A DNA stretch of 64,000 nt, taken from assembly GCF_042646205.1 (NCBI RefSeq), contig NZ_JBHRTF010000004.1:1164626-1228625 (forward strand), written 5' to 3'. Position 1 is the first letter of the stretch. Each line of letters opens with the position of its first letter. This document shows positions 10,101 to 17,374 of the stretch, one piece after another. Source of the stretch: Cellvibrio fontiphilus_A. Lineage in GTDB: Bacteria; Pseudomonadota; Gammaproteobacteria; Pseudomonadales; Cellvibrionaceae. The notes under the pieces are model-generated. The model searched no databases, had not been told where the DNA came from, and saw only the letters and a program-made list of their open reading frames with translations. Both the position numbers and the translations under genes were made by a program.

Positions 10101-10194
10101 GAACTACCGTACCCATGGTCGCTCCAAGGCACAGTTGCTGTCCCTTGAGGATTTGGGGGCACGTTACCAGCTTGGCTTGCGTTACACTTTCTAA
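7183..10194 (+). CDS. TonB-dependent receptor (TIGR01782-type, Xanthomonas/Caulobacter group)
   Basis: A 1003-residue outer-membrane transporter that uses TonB energy to import a ligand too large or scarce for porins. It has a cleavable signal peptide ending near VFAQ (about residue 29), a TonB-box-like VEEVMVTGIR directly after, a plug domain (GKMPDTNLAESLQ, VTARGIG, VTLNGR), a long beta-barrel, and a terminal phenylalanine (LRYTF) as expected for BAM insertion. No N-terminal signalling (STN) domain is present. The start is fixed by GGAGAGGG. In related bacteria such receptors near SapC and tryptophan-halogenase genes lie in carbohydrate-use loci; the ligand here is unknown. Confidence 0.93.
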   Translation: MYDTISFKKKMLATAVASVAASMSGIVFAQDNQVEEVMVTGIRASVMQSMDTKRNAVGVVDAISAEDIGKMPDTNLAESLQRITGLSINRSDGEGSQVTARGIGAELNMVTLNGRVMPAVANNNTGDSSTRAYDFANLASESVFGVEVYKTGRADVATGGLGATININTLRPLEAGSRASIGVKATQDETVRSGVGDEITPEISGLYSWVNDDDTFGVALTGSYQRRDNSNANNFVNNWANINKWDATNPDVTKRSVERFKDGVVINNAPNHGDLYALPTDLRYEVQDNERERTNAQAVFQFKPTERLTATLDYTYSGLDRTSDRAQQSVWFNVDAISELTFDNGAVRTPVIYRESYLTNGVSRLKDVSFAGGHVESYTDNNSVGLNLAFEVNDQLSLSLDHHSSSAKNASDGVEIGMNANVVTGEYVDWSKSMPLMSVTFDDCITRNRPPRATYTSGNCNGTLDGGDVSGAMTNNPRSRNRTEIEQTQLSGEFQFNGSGFFENAALHFGIEQRKDLNASRASGDNRQGIGNWDGIDPAAYPDQYFEMRDFGRDFPDYGATTNDPLFFVGIDANLPKIIETAEAINASGAYPEDFYDFVNGKIQWNGIYTTNRTIEEESKSAYVQFSSNFDLGGMDSNILVGVRYEETDVNSRSLVNEPRILWWEGDNDWSVRYANEKTLQTGSGSYDYLLPNIDFDISPMDSLKVRVSLSETIGRPSYVDLRPDVGLNDLYNRTANSGVPGLKPMESFNTDLSAEWYYTDDSYVSLGYFRKDVDNFIGTQIVEESAYGLRDVRLGQLALGSGIPQTNELALHTYVLANSNPQFISDNGRWVRADGDDPLLMWKVNKPVNDKATVIDGIEFAVQHWFGDTGFGVQANYTMVDADVEFDNLTTEGQFAMTGLSDTANFVGFYDRDAWQIRLAYNWRDSFLESRTAGGGNQPEYVEDYAQIDVSIGYEINDNLTLTAEGINVTGENYRTHGRSKAQLLSLEDLGARYQLGLRYTF

Positions 10195-10217
10195 GTTAAT
10201 GTTTGCATGGCAAAAAT

Positions 10218-10250
10218 AAACAAAGCCGCTGGAAACAGCGGCTTTGTTTT
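10218..10250 (+). terminator. Strong hairpin terminator between the TonB receptor gene and sapC
   Basis: A 14-bp stem (AAACAAAGCCGCTG / CAGCGGCTTTGTTT) with a stable GAAA loop and a T-run. Only about 24 bases separate it from the sapC start, too little for an independent promoter downstream of it, so it more likely attenuates than fully stops transcription. Confidence 0.85.
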
Positions 10251-10273
10251 TTGTGTTGGCAATAGGAATAACA

Positions 10274-10999
10274 ATGACGAACTATCAGATGCTTAACAAT
10301 GTCGCACACAAAGATCTTCGCGTAATTACCAGGCGCGGTGCCGATTTGGGCGATGCTGTTGCGGGTTGTGCAGTTTATCCTGGTGAATTTAATGAGATCC
10401 AAAAACACTATCCGATTTTATTTCAGCGTACAGATGATGGTCGCTGGCTCACCATTTGCCTTTTGGGTTTTGAGTCAAATGAAAATTTATTTTTGGCTGG
10501 GGATTCCTGGGCGGCTCCCTATATTCCGGCCATTATTGAGCGTGAACCGTTTGTAATAGGCATGAAAGAAACACTGGATGGCCGTGTCGACGCTGTGGTG
10601 AATATCGATCTTGCCAATCCTCGAATCGCCCGCGGTGAGGAAGGGGAGTTGTTGTTTTTACCGCAGGGCGGTCATTCTGCCTATTTGGAAAAAATCACTC
10701 GTGTGCTTTCTTTATTGCATGAAGGTGTGGCTGAAGTCGAATCTATGCTGAACGAATTCGAGCGTTTGGAGTTAATAGAGCCTATTAGATTGGAAATCAC
10801 CTTCGCAAATGGGACTAATTTTATTAGCAACCGCTATGCGACAATTAATAAATCGCGTCTGTTAGCATTGCCTGATAATGAAATTGCTCAATTACATCGC
10901 AATGGAATGTTGCGTTATGCTTATTTAATAATAGGTTCATTCAGTAATATCCAATCCTTGGTTGATATTAAAAATACCAAACTCTTGCAGCAATCCTGA
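10274..10999 (+). CDS. SapC family protein
   Basis: A 241-residue protein of the SapC family, which includes a surface-layer-linked protein of Campylobacter and many members beside TonB receptors; the molecular role is not known to me. No clear signal peptide or membrane segment is visible, so it is probably cytoplasmic. The frame is open from TTG 10244 inside the terminator, but I chose ATG 10274 (MTNYQMLNN) because it begins at the conserved N-terminus and falls after the hairpin. It is followed 30 bases later by the first halogenase gene, with AAGAGG as the ribosome site, so the three downstream genes look like one operon. Confidence 0.85.
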   Translation: MTNYQMLNNVAHKDLRVITRRGADLGDAVAGCAVYPGEFNEIQKHYPILFQRTDDGRWLTICLLGFESNENLFLAGDSWAAPYIPAIIEREPFVIGMKETLDGRVDAVVNIDLANPRIARGEEGELLFLPQGGHSAYLEKITRVLSLLHEGVAEVESMLNEFERLELIEPIRLEITFANGTNFISNRYATINKSRLLALPDNEIAQLHRNGMLRYAYLIIGSFSNIQSLVDIKNTKLLQQS

Positions 11000-11029
11000 C
11001 TCGGCTTGATTTGATAATAAGAGGTAAAA

Positions 11030-12511
11030 ATGCGGCCTGTAAAAAAATTAGTCATAGTAGGTGGTGGCACCGCTGGTTGGTTAGCGGCGGCTGCTATAGG
11101 AAAGGTCTATCAGGGAAGAGTGCAAGTGACTCTGGTTGAGTCCGAGGAAATAGGAGTGGTTGGTGTAGGCGAAGCAACTATTCCTACTATGCAGGCTTTT
11201 CACAAGCTGATTGGCATTGATGAAGCAGAAATGATGCGTGCTACCCATGCCACATTTAAGTTGGGTATTAATTTCAAGGATTGGGGTAGTGTAGGTGAGG
11301 ATTACATTCATGCCTTTGGTCAGGTCGGGCGTATTTTTTGGGCAGGAGAATTCCAGCATTTTTGGGTGCGTGCACAAAAGTTAGGTTTACATATTCCTTT
11401 TGGTGCTTATTGTTTGGAGCACGAGGCAGCGCGCGCTGAACGCTTTGCCATTAGTGATAATCCCGCACTTAATTATGCGTTTCATTTTGATGCCGGGCTC
11501 TACGCGAAATATCTGCGTCAATTTAGCGAGCGTTTAGGCGTGATTCGCTGCGAGGGAAAAATCGAACAGGTTTTGCAAAACCTGGATACAGGTTTTATTG
11601 AATCTTTACAGCTGAATAACGGCACTAAAATCGAAGGTGATTTTTTTGTCGATTGCAGCGGATTTCGCGGTTTGTTAATCGAGCAGACACTCAACACCGG
11701 TTATGAAAATTGGCAGCACTGGCTGCCCTGTGACACGGCGCTGGCGGTGCAAACCGCTAAAGTAAAACCGGCTACCCCTTACACCAGTTCTACTGCGCAG
11801 GCATTCGGTTGGCAGTGGCGTATCCCTTTACAAAATCGCACGGGCAATGGCCTTGTTTACTCCAGTCAATTTGCCGATAAGGCTTGGGCAGAAAAAACCT
11901 TAACTGCCAACATTGAAGGTGACATGTTAACCGAACCGCGAGTGATTCAATTTACTACAGGGCGGCGTAAGCTCGGGTGGAATAAAAATTGTGTCGCACT
12001 GGGTTTGGCTTCTGGTTTTCTTGAACCTTTGGAATCAACCAGTATTCACATGGTCACTTCCGGTTTGATCCGCTTTTTACGTTTGTTTCCCTTGCGTGGA
12101 GTGCAGCAGGTGTTAGTTGACGAATACAACCGTCAATCAAAGGAGGAGGCGGAATCTATTCGCGATTTCATCATCCTGCATTACCACGCAACGCGTCGTA
12201 ATGATTCGTCGTTTTGGAATTATGTGCGGCAGATGTCGGTGCCGGAAACCTTGCGTCATCGCATGGATATGTTTACACAAAGTGGCATGGTGTTTTTGGG
12301 TGGGGATGAATTATTCAGGACAAATGGTTGGACACAGGTGTTAATTGGGCAGGGTTTTGTTCCTGGTGACTATCAGCCCATAGTGGATAATATGTCTGAT
12401 GCGGAATTCACCCAGTACATGACCAGCTTTCGCGATCACGTTGCCACTAGCCTGGCGCAGCTTCCCAGTCATGAAGCGTTTATCGCCCGTTACTGTGCCA
12501 TGGAGCTGTAA
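11030..12511 (+). CDS. Flavin-dependent tryptophan-halogenase family protein 1
   Basis: A 493-residue FAD-dependent enzyme of the PrnA/RebH family, whose known members use FADH2, oxygen and halide to halogenate tryptophan or other indoles. The FAD motif GGGTAGW is at about 11-17. The catalytic lysine is K77 (ATFKLG). The family signature WxWxIP is intact as WQWRIP at 261-266. The glutamate-serine pair of the active site is present in EPLESTS (E335-S336). All chemistry residues I can check are present, so an active halogenase is plausible. The substrate is unknown, and the enzyme needs a flavin reductase that is not encoded here. It lies between sapC and a second family member. Confidence 0.88.
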   Translation: MRPVKKLVIVGGGTAGWLAAAAIGKVYQGRVQVTLVESEEIGVVGVGEATIPTMQAFHKLIGIDEAEMMRATHATFKLGINFKDWGSVGEDYIHAFGQVGRIFWAGEFQHFWVRAQKLGLHIPFGAYCLEHEAARAERFAISDNPALNYAFHFDAGLYAKYLRQFSERLGVIRCEGKIEQVLQNLDTGFIESLQLNNGTKIEGDFFVDCSGFRGLLIEQTLNTGYENWQHWLPCDTALAVQTAKVKPATPYTSSTAQAFGWQWRIPLQNRTGNGLVYSSQFADKAWAEKTLTANIEGDMLTEPRVIQFTTGRRKLGWNKNCVALGLASGFLEPLESTSIHMVTSGLIRFLRLFPLRGVQQVLVDEYNRQSKEEAESIRDFIILHYHATRRNDSSFWNYVRQMSVPETLRHRMDMFTQSGMVFLGGDELFRTNGWTQVLIGQGFVPGDYQPIVDNMSDAEFTQYMTSFRDHVATSLAQLPSHEAFIARYCAMEL

Positions 12512-12606
12512 CAGGTTTTTCGCGTCTGCGTGATCGACTTGTGATTCTGCCAAGTAATATACTCCGCGAGCATATTATCTGGCAGGACAATCCCAAGAAG
12601 TAAGTT

Positions 12607-14163
12607 ATGGCTAATCCAATAAAAAAAGTTGTTATTGTCGGCGGCGGCACGGCAGGTTGGTTGGCAGCAGGTTTGTTGGCTGCTGAGTTTAAACACAACC
12701 AGTCGCCTATCAGCATTACCCTCATTGAATCCCCGGATGTGAATACCATTGGAGTGGGGGAGGGCACCTGGCCTTCCATGCGCACGACCTTGCGCAAGAT
12801 TGGTATTTCCGAAACGGATTTAATTCGAGAGTGTTTTGCTTCGTTCAAACAAGGTTCTAAATTTGTTGGCTGGCGTACCGGCGCTGCCGATGATATCTAT
12901 CATCATCCTTTTAGTATTCCCAACGGCTACGCAGAATGTAATTTAGCTGCAGTCTGGCAAACGCAATTTGTTGATCGCCCTTTTGCCGAAGTGGTTTCCT
13001 CCCAATTCACCATAGCCGAACAGGGTTTGGCTCCCAAACAAATCACCACGCCTGAATATGCGGGGGTTTTGAATTATGGCTATCACTTGGATGCTGGTAA
13101 GTTCGCTGCTTTGTTGCAGCAGCACTGCACCAAGGCTCTGGGAGTCATTCATGTTTTGGATCACGTTACCCGCGTTGTCGCTGCAGAAAATGGCGATATT
13201 ACTGCGCTCGATACTAAAACCTCGGGCTTGCTCGATGGCGACTTGTTTATCGATTGTTCGGGTTTAAGTTGCCTGTTGTTGGGGCAGCACTTTGGCGTTC
13301 CGTTTGTTGATAAAAAACATCTCTCCCTAAACGACACTGCCCTGGCTATGCAGGTGCCTTACCCCGAGCCTTCAAGTCCGATTGAGTCCTGTACTGTGGC
13401 AACGGCGCAATCAGCGGGCTGGACTTGGGATATAGGTTTGTCGTCCCGCCGTGGCGTGGGTTATGTGTTTTCCAGCAGCTACATTTCGCAGGAGCAAGCT
13501 GAAGTAGAGTTGCGGGCGCATATTGCTAAAAGTGTTGGCCAAAAGGTTGCGGATTCTCTGACCAGTAAAAAGTTATCCATCAGGGCGGGGCATCGGCAGG
13601 AGTTCTGGCATCGCAACTGCGTTGCGGTGGGAATGGCGGCCGGGTTTATTGAACCCTTGGAGGCATCGGCATTGGCTTTGGTCGAGTTGTCGATGAATAT
13701 GATTTGCGAAGAGTTCCCGGTGGATAGATCGGCAATGAACATTGTCTCCAGGCGGTTTAATGAAATTTTCCGTTATCGCTGGGATCGTATTATCGACTTT
13801 CTCAAGCTTCACTACGCTCTGACGGCACGCCAGGATTCAGATTACTGGCGCGATATGTCTGCCCCCGAAGCCCTGCCTGAGCATCTGCGGGAATTATTGC
13901 AGCTATGGAAAAGCCGGCCACCCCATCGCAGTGATTTCATTCAGGTGGAGGAGATTTTCCCTTCTGCCAGTTATCAGTATGTGCTTTATGGTATGGGGTT
14001 TACTATGGATGCCAGCCGTTTGCCGCGCAGCTCGGACAATCCATCATTAGCCTTGAATCGTATTCGCGAGAATGCTGAAAAGACGCGTAAATATCTTTCT
14101 GGCTTACCTTCAAATCGGGCGCTGATCGACCATGTAATCCAACATGGCATGCCGCTGATTTAA
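12607..14163 (+). CDS. Flavin-dependent tryptophan-halogenase family protein 2 (variant motifs)
   Basis: A 518-residue paralogue of the preceding gene, encoded 95 bases downstream. It keeps the FAD motif GGGTAGW (12-18) and the lysine K81 (ASFKQG). Two signatures differ from its neighbour: WxWxIP reads WTWDIG (272-277, proline replaced by glycine), and the glutamate-serine pair reads E352-A353 (EPLEASA). It may therefore have altered halide handling or a different oxidation, possibly acting with protein 1. Membership in the family is clear; halogenating activity is uncertain. Confidence 0.85.
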   Translation: MANPIKKVVIVGGGTAGWLAAGLLAAEFKHNQSPISITLIESPDVNTIGVGEGTWPSMRTTLRKIGISETDLIRECFASFKQGSKFVGWRTGAADDIYHHPFSIPNGYAECNLAAVWQTQFVDRPFAEVVSSQFTIAEQGLAPKQITTPEYAGVLNYGYHLDAGKFAALLQQHCTKALGVIHVLDHVTRVVAAENGDITALDTKTSGLLDGDLFIDCSGLSCLLLGQHFGVPFVDKKHLSLNDTALAMQVPYPEPSSPIESCTVATAQSAGWTWDIGLSSRRGVGYVFSSSYISQEQAEVELRAHIAKSVGQKVADSLTSKKLSIRAGHRQEFWHRNCVAVGMAAGFIEPLEASALALVELSMNMICEEFPVDRSAMNIVSRRFNEIFRYRWDRIIDFLKLHYALTARQDSDYWRDMSAPEALPEHLRELLQLWKSRPPHRSDFIQVEEIFPSASYQYVLYGMGFTMDASRLPRSSDNPSLALNRIRENAEKTRKYLSGLPSNRALIDHVIQHGMPLI

Positions 14164-14191
14164 TCCTCCCTGTTTCGATTTCTGAAGTCGT

Positions 14192-14222
14192 CATATCGAG
14201 GTTCAATTATGAGCTCGATATG
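14192..14222 (+). other. Hairpin after the second halogenase gene
   Basis: Stem CATATCGAG / CTCGATATG (9 bp) with a 13-base loop, 28 bases past the stop codon and without a T-run. It could protect the mRNA 3' end or be a weak or factor-dependent terminator. Confidence 0.45.
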
Positions 14223-14295
14223 GCGTTCCTTATGTTCCTCTTCTGTCGCTTTATCTGTGTTTGGTGATGGGTTCCTCGTTGCTTCCAAATTATTG

Positions 14296-14324
14296 TTGAC
14301 AGCGCTGTCATAAAGCCATAAAGT
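14296..14324 (+). promoter_or_regulatory. Promoter overlapped by a LacI-type operator
   Basis: Consensus -35 TTGACA at 14296-14301, a 17-base spacer and a partial -10 TAAAGT at 14319-14324. The palindrome TGACAGCGCTGTCA (14297-14310) overlaps the -35 and is identical to the one before the TonB receptor. A bound repressor would block RNA polymerase. There is no coding gene directly downstream; see the candidate small RNA. Confidence 0.5.
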
Positions 14325-14330
14325 GACATC

Positions 14331-14463
14331 AGTTGATTGAAATGCTTGTCGGGCGAAGGAGTGTCGCTGTTGGTTTCGAGCATTTAGGTTCTCTCACCGT
14401 CGATGTCTGGTTGATGCATCGACGTCTCCCTGCGCCCTCTGGATTCCAGAGGGCTTTTTTTTT
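14331..14463 (+). ncRNA. Candidate small RNA of about 130 bases
   Basis: Inferred, not a known family. It starts about 7 bases after the -10 at 14319-14324 and ends in a textbook terminator (14434-14463). Between them are two further stem possibilities: AAATGCT (14340-14346) with AGCATTT (14379-14385), and CGTCGATG (14398-14405) with CATCGACG (14417-14424). The linker TTCTCTCACC (14389-14398) is pyrimidine-rich and partly complementary to purine-rich ribosome sites. No convincing ORF is present. The alternative is that this is the 3' untranslated end of the halogenase operon. Confidence 0.42.
14434..14463 (+). terminator. Strong rho-independent terminator before serC
   Basis: Stem GCCCTCTGG / CCAGAGGGC with a 3-base loop, directly followed by nine T. 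It ends either the halogenase operon or the candidate small RNA. The remaining bases to serC (14464-14669) hold no ORF and presumably the serC promoter and leader. Confidence 0.88.
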
Positions 14464-14669
14464 GCCTCGCAAGTCGTTTTTCCGTTTGTTTACATGCCTC
14501 TGGCTAGGTTATTTGGAGGCGAGCTGGCATAATCGACGCCCCGAATTTTACGGGTTTGCCCCATGATTGTTGCGTTGAGGGCGAACCCTCTTTGGCGAGC
14601 CTTGCGGGACTGCTATCGCATTGGATAGCTAGCGCAAAGAATGCCTTTCCTGTCAGCTAGAGGACTACC

Positions 14670-15785
14670 ATGAAGCCAGCCGTAAAACCCAATAACCCCA
14701 ATTTTTCATCTGGCCCCTGCAGCAAACGCCCGGGTTATAGCTTGGATCAGTTGGATATTTCCACTCTGGGTCGTTCACATCGCTCCACCATCGGCAAAGC
14801 AGCCTTACAACGCGCCTGCGAAGACACCGCCGAGTTACTCGGCCTGCCGGAAGGTTATCGCGTTGGTGTAGTACCCGGTTCCGATACCGGCGCCGTGGAA
14901 ATGGCGATGTGGTCGCTGCTTGGCGCGCGCGGTGTGGATATCCTGCAGTGGGAATCCTTCGGTAAGGGCTGGTTGAGCGATGCCACCAAAGAACTGAAAT
15001 TGAGCGTTAACGCCCACGAAGCGGATTACGGTCTGCTGCCGGACTTGTCCAAAGTCAATTTTGATAACGATGTTATCTTCACCTGGAACGGCACCACCTC
15101 TGGCGTAAAAGTCCCCAATGGCGATTGGATTCCTGCGGATCGCAAAGGCTTGACCATTTGCGACGCTACCTCGGCGGTATTTGCGATGGAAATGCCTTGG
15201 GAAAAGCTCGATGTGATTACCTACAGCTGGCAGAAAGTGCTGGGTGGTGAAGGTGCTCACGGTATGTTGATTCTCAGCCCACGCGCGGTAGAGCGTTTGG
15301 AAACCTACAAACCCAGCTGGCCGATGCCCAAGTTGTTCCGCATGACCAGCGGCGGCAAAGTGGTTGAGGGGATTTTCAAAGGCGATACCATCAATACCCC
15401 CTCCATGCTGGCGGTAGCGGATTATTTGGATGCGTTGGATTGGGTGCGTGCGATTGGCGGCGTGAAAGAAACTATCGCCCGCTCCAACGCCAACCTCGAG
15501 GTGTTGAAAAAGTTTGTGGCCGCCAATGACTGGATCGACTTTTTGGCGCAAACACCAGAAACCCTGTCCAACACCAGCGTGTGTTTCACCCTGAAGGCTA
15601 CGCCTGACCAAGTCAAAACCATGATCAAGCTGCTGGATAAAGAAGCTGTGGCCTACGACATTGGCGCTTACCGCGATGCCCCTCCCGGCCTGCGTATCTG
15701 GTGCGGCGCAACCGTGAGCGCCAGCGACCTTGAGGCACTGCTGCCTTGGTTGACCTGGGCTTACGAGCAAGCCACCGCGGCCTGA
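14670..15785 (+). CDS. serC: Phosphoserine aminotransferase
   Basis: Converts 3-phosphohydroxypyruvate to phosphoserine in serine synthesis and may serve the similar step in pyridoxal-phosphate synthesis. The 371-residue class-V aminotransferase begins NPNFSSGPCSKRPGY and has the PLP lysine in TYSWQKVLGGEGAHG (about residue 191). This is the form seen in alphaproteobacteria and some others rather than the E. coli form. The ribosome site AGAGGA precedes the ATG. serA follows after a terminator, so the two biosynthetic steps are adjacent. Confidence 0.92.
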   Translation: MKPAVKPNNPNFSSGPCSKRPGYSLDQLDISTLGRSHRSTIGKAALQRACEDTAELLGLPEGYRVGVVPGSDTGAVEMAMWSLLGARGVDILQWESFGKGWLSDATKELKLSVNAHEADYGLLPDLSKVNFDNDVIFTWNGTTSGVKVPNGDWIPADRKGLTICDATSAVFAMEMPWEKLDVITYSWQKVLGGEGAHGMLILSPRAVERLETYKPSWPMPKLFRMTSGGKVVEGIFKGDTINTPSMLAVADYLDALDWVRAIGGVKETIARSNANLEVLKKFVAANDWIDFLAQTPETLSNTSVCFTLKATPDQVKTMIKLLDKEAVAYDIGAYRDAPPGLRIWCGATVSASDLEALLPWLTWAYEQATAA

Positions 15786-15804
15786 TTAGCCAGTTAATTG
15801 AATG

Positions 15805-15831
15805 AAGGCCGTGTTTTTACACGGCCTTTTT
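15805..15831 (+). terminator. Terminator between serC and serA
   Basis: A 10-bp stem (AAGGCCGTGT / ACACGGCCTT) with loop TTTT and five T. It sits only 26 bases before the serA start, so serA depends on read-through or on a promoter overlapping the end of serC. Confidence 0.82.
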
Positions 15832-15856
15832 GTTCGTCGATTTGAGGATAAACCCC

Positions 15857-17032
15857 ATGTTCAAAATCAAAACCTACAACGCGATTTCCATTAAAGGCCT
15901 GAACCGTTTTCCCCGCGAGAACTATGAAGTGGCGAGCGATATCGGCAGCCCGGATGCCTACATTCTGCGCAGTCATAAACTGCACGGCGAAGCCTTGCCT
16001 GAGTCAGTTAAAGCGGTTGCGCGCGCCGGCGCCGGCACCAATAACGTGCCAGTGGAGGAATACACCAAAAAAGGCGTGGTGGTGTTCAACTCCCCTGGCG
16101 CCAATGCCAATGCGGTGAAGGAGCTGGTGCTGGCTGGTATGTTGCTTGGCTCGCGCGGCATAGTATCGGGCATGCAGTATGTGAACGGGTTGACTCACAT
16201 GACTGACGCCGAAGAAATGTCCAAATTACTGGAAAAAGAAAAATCTAACTTTGCCGGTATGGAAATCCAAGGCAAGACTTTGGGTATTGTCGGTTTGGGT
16301 GCGATTGGTTCCTTGATCGCCGATGCGGCATTGGCGCTCGGTATGAATGTGGTGGGTTTTGACCCTGCCTTGTCGGTAGAAGCGGCATGGCGCCTGCCCA
16401 ATCAGGTAGGGCGCATGGAAAACCTGCAATCGCTGCTGGCGCGCTCAGACTTTATCACCCTGCATGTGCCTGCCATTCCGCAGACCAAACATTTGATTAA
16501 TGCCGATACCCTGAAGGTATGTAAAAAAGGTGCGGTGTTGTTGAATTTTGCGCGTGAAGCGATTGTGGATGCTCACGCCGTGGTGGACAGCCTCAATGCC
16601 GGTCATTTGGGCAAATACATCTGCGACTTCCCTGAGCCAATTCTGCTTAATCGCCCCGATGTGTTGGCCATGCCACACATAGGCGCCAGCACCGAGGAAG
16701 CTGAGGAAAACTGCGCCATTATGGCGGCGGATCAGTTGGTGGATTATCTGGAAAACGGCAACATCAAAAACTCGGTGAATTTCCCTGCCGTATCTATGGA
16801 TCGCAATGCCGGCATAGGCGCGCGTATTACTTTCTCTAACCAGAACGTATCGGGTGTGTTGGGGCATGTGCTGTCGGTACTGGCCGATCACAAAGCCAAC
16901 GTGGTAGACATGGTGAACAAAAGCCGTGGTGATGTGGCCTACAACATCATTGATGTGGAAACGGCACCTTCGGCAGAGCTGATTGCCGCCTTGGCCAAGG
17001 TCGAGCATGTGATCGCAGTGCGTGTGATTTAA
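15857..17032 (+). CDS. serA: D-3-phosphoglycerate dehydrogenase
   Basis: The first committed step of serine synthesis: NAD-dependent oxidation of 3-phosphoglycerate. It has a 2-hydroxyacid dehydrogenase fold with the Rossmann motif GLGAIG (about 142-147), catalytic Arg in NFAREA, Glu in FPEP and His in MPHIGAS, then a C-terminal ACT domain (about 315-391) that normally senses serine. At 391 residues it is the short type. I chose ATG 15857, which follows GAGGA by 8 bases, over the earlier in-frame TTG at 15830 inside the terminator. Confidence 0.93.
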   Translation: MFKIKTYNAISIKGLNRFPRENYEVASDIGSPDAYILRSHKLHGEALPESVKAVARAGAGTNNVPVEEYTKKGVVVFNSPGANANAVKELVLAGMLLGSRGIVSGMQYVNGLTHMTDAEEMSKLLEKEKSNFAGMEIQGKTLGIVGLGAIGSLIADAALALGMNVVGFDPALSVEAAWRLPNQVGRMENLQSLLARSDFITLHVPAIPQTKHLINADTLKVCKKGAVLLNFAREAIVDAHAVVDSLNAGHLGKYICDFPEPILLNRPDVLAMPHIGASTEEAEENCAIMAADQLVDYLENGNIKNSVNFPAVSMDRNAGIGARITFSNQNVSGVLGHVLSVLADHKANVVDMVNKSRGDVAYNIIDVETAPSAELIAALAKVEHVIAVRVI

Positions 17033-17053
17033 TCTGGATTGGGGGCAGGGCAG

Positions 17054-17374
17054 GTGTATAAATTAATCTTCTTTGTCCCTGCAACCCATCTGGAAATAGT
17101 AAAAACTGCTGTTTTTGAGGCGGGTGCTGGCAGGATTGGTAACTACGATCAATGTTGCTGGCAAGTGCTTGGGCAAGGGCAATTCAGGCCCTTGCCCGGT
17201 GCCCGGCCGTACTTGGGCAAGCTCGGTGAATGTGAGACGCTGGCCGAGTATCGAGTTGAGTTGGTTTGTGCCAGTGAATATATTCGCGCGAGCATAGCTG
17301 CGTTAATAGCTGCTCATCCCTATGAGACACCGGCATATGATGTTTCATTAATGGTCAATTTAGAGGAGCTTTAG
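17054..17374 (+). CDS. NIF3-like small protein (YqfO C-domain type)
   Basis: A 106-residue protein matching the small stand-alone NIF3/YqfO-associated family (COG3323-like): VYKLIFFVP at the start, GAGRIGNYDQCCW, GQGQFRPLPGARPYLG and HPYETPAYDV. The fold resembles PII/CutA-type domains; the biochemical role is unknown. I start it at GTG 17054, which follows GGGGGCAGGG. Its stop overlaps the next gene's GTG by one base (TAGTG), so the two are translated together. Confidence 0.82.
   Translation: MYKLIFFVPATHLEIVKTAVFEAGAGRIGNYDQCCWQVLGQGQFRPLPGARPYLGKLGECETLAEYRVELVCASEYIRASIAALIAAHPYETPAYDVSLMVNLEEL

Noticed and set aside
14333..14566. A 77-codon plus-strand frame in the gap before serC
   Set aside because: It runs straight through the strong terminator at 14434-14463, has no ribosome site and no family resemblance. 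The region fits a non-coding RNA or untranslated end better.
14835..15770. A 311-codon open frame on the minus strand opposite serC
   Set aside because: It is antisense to a clear serC gene, its translation is His/Gln/Gly-rich without family features, and there is no ribosome site. It is a codon-bias shadow.
16445..17008. A 187-codon minus-strand frame opposite serA
   Set aside because: A shadow of serA with no recognisable domain or start signal.
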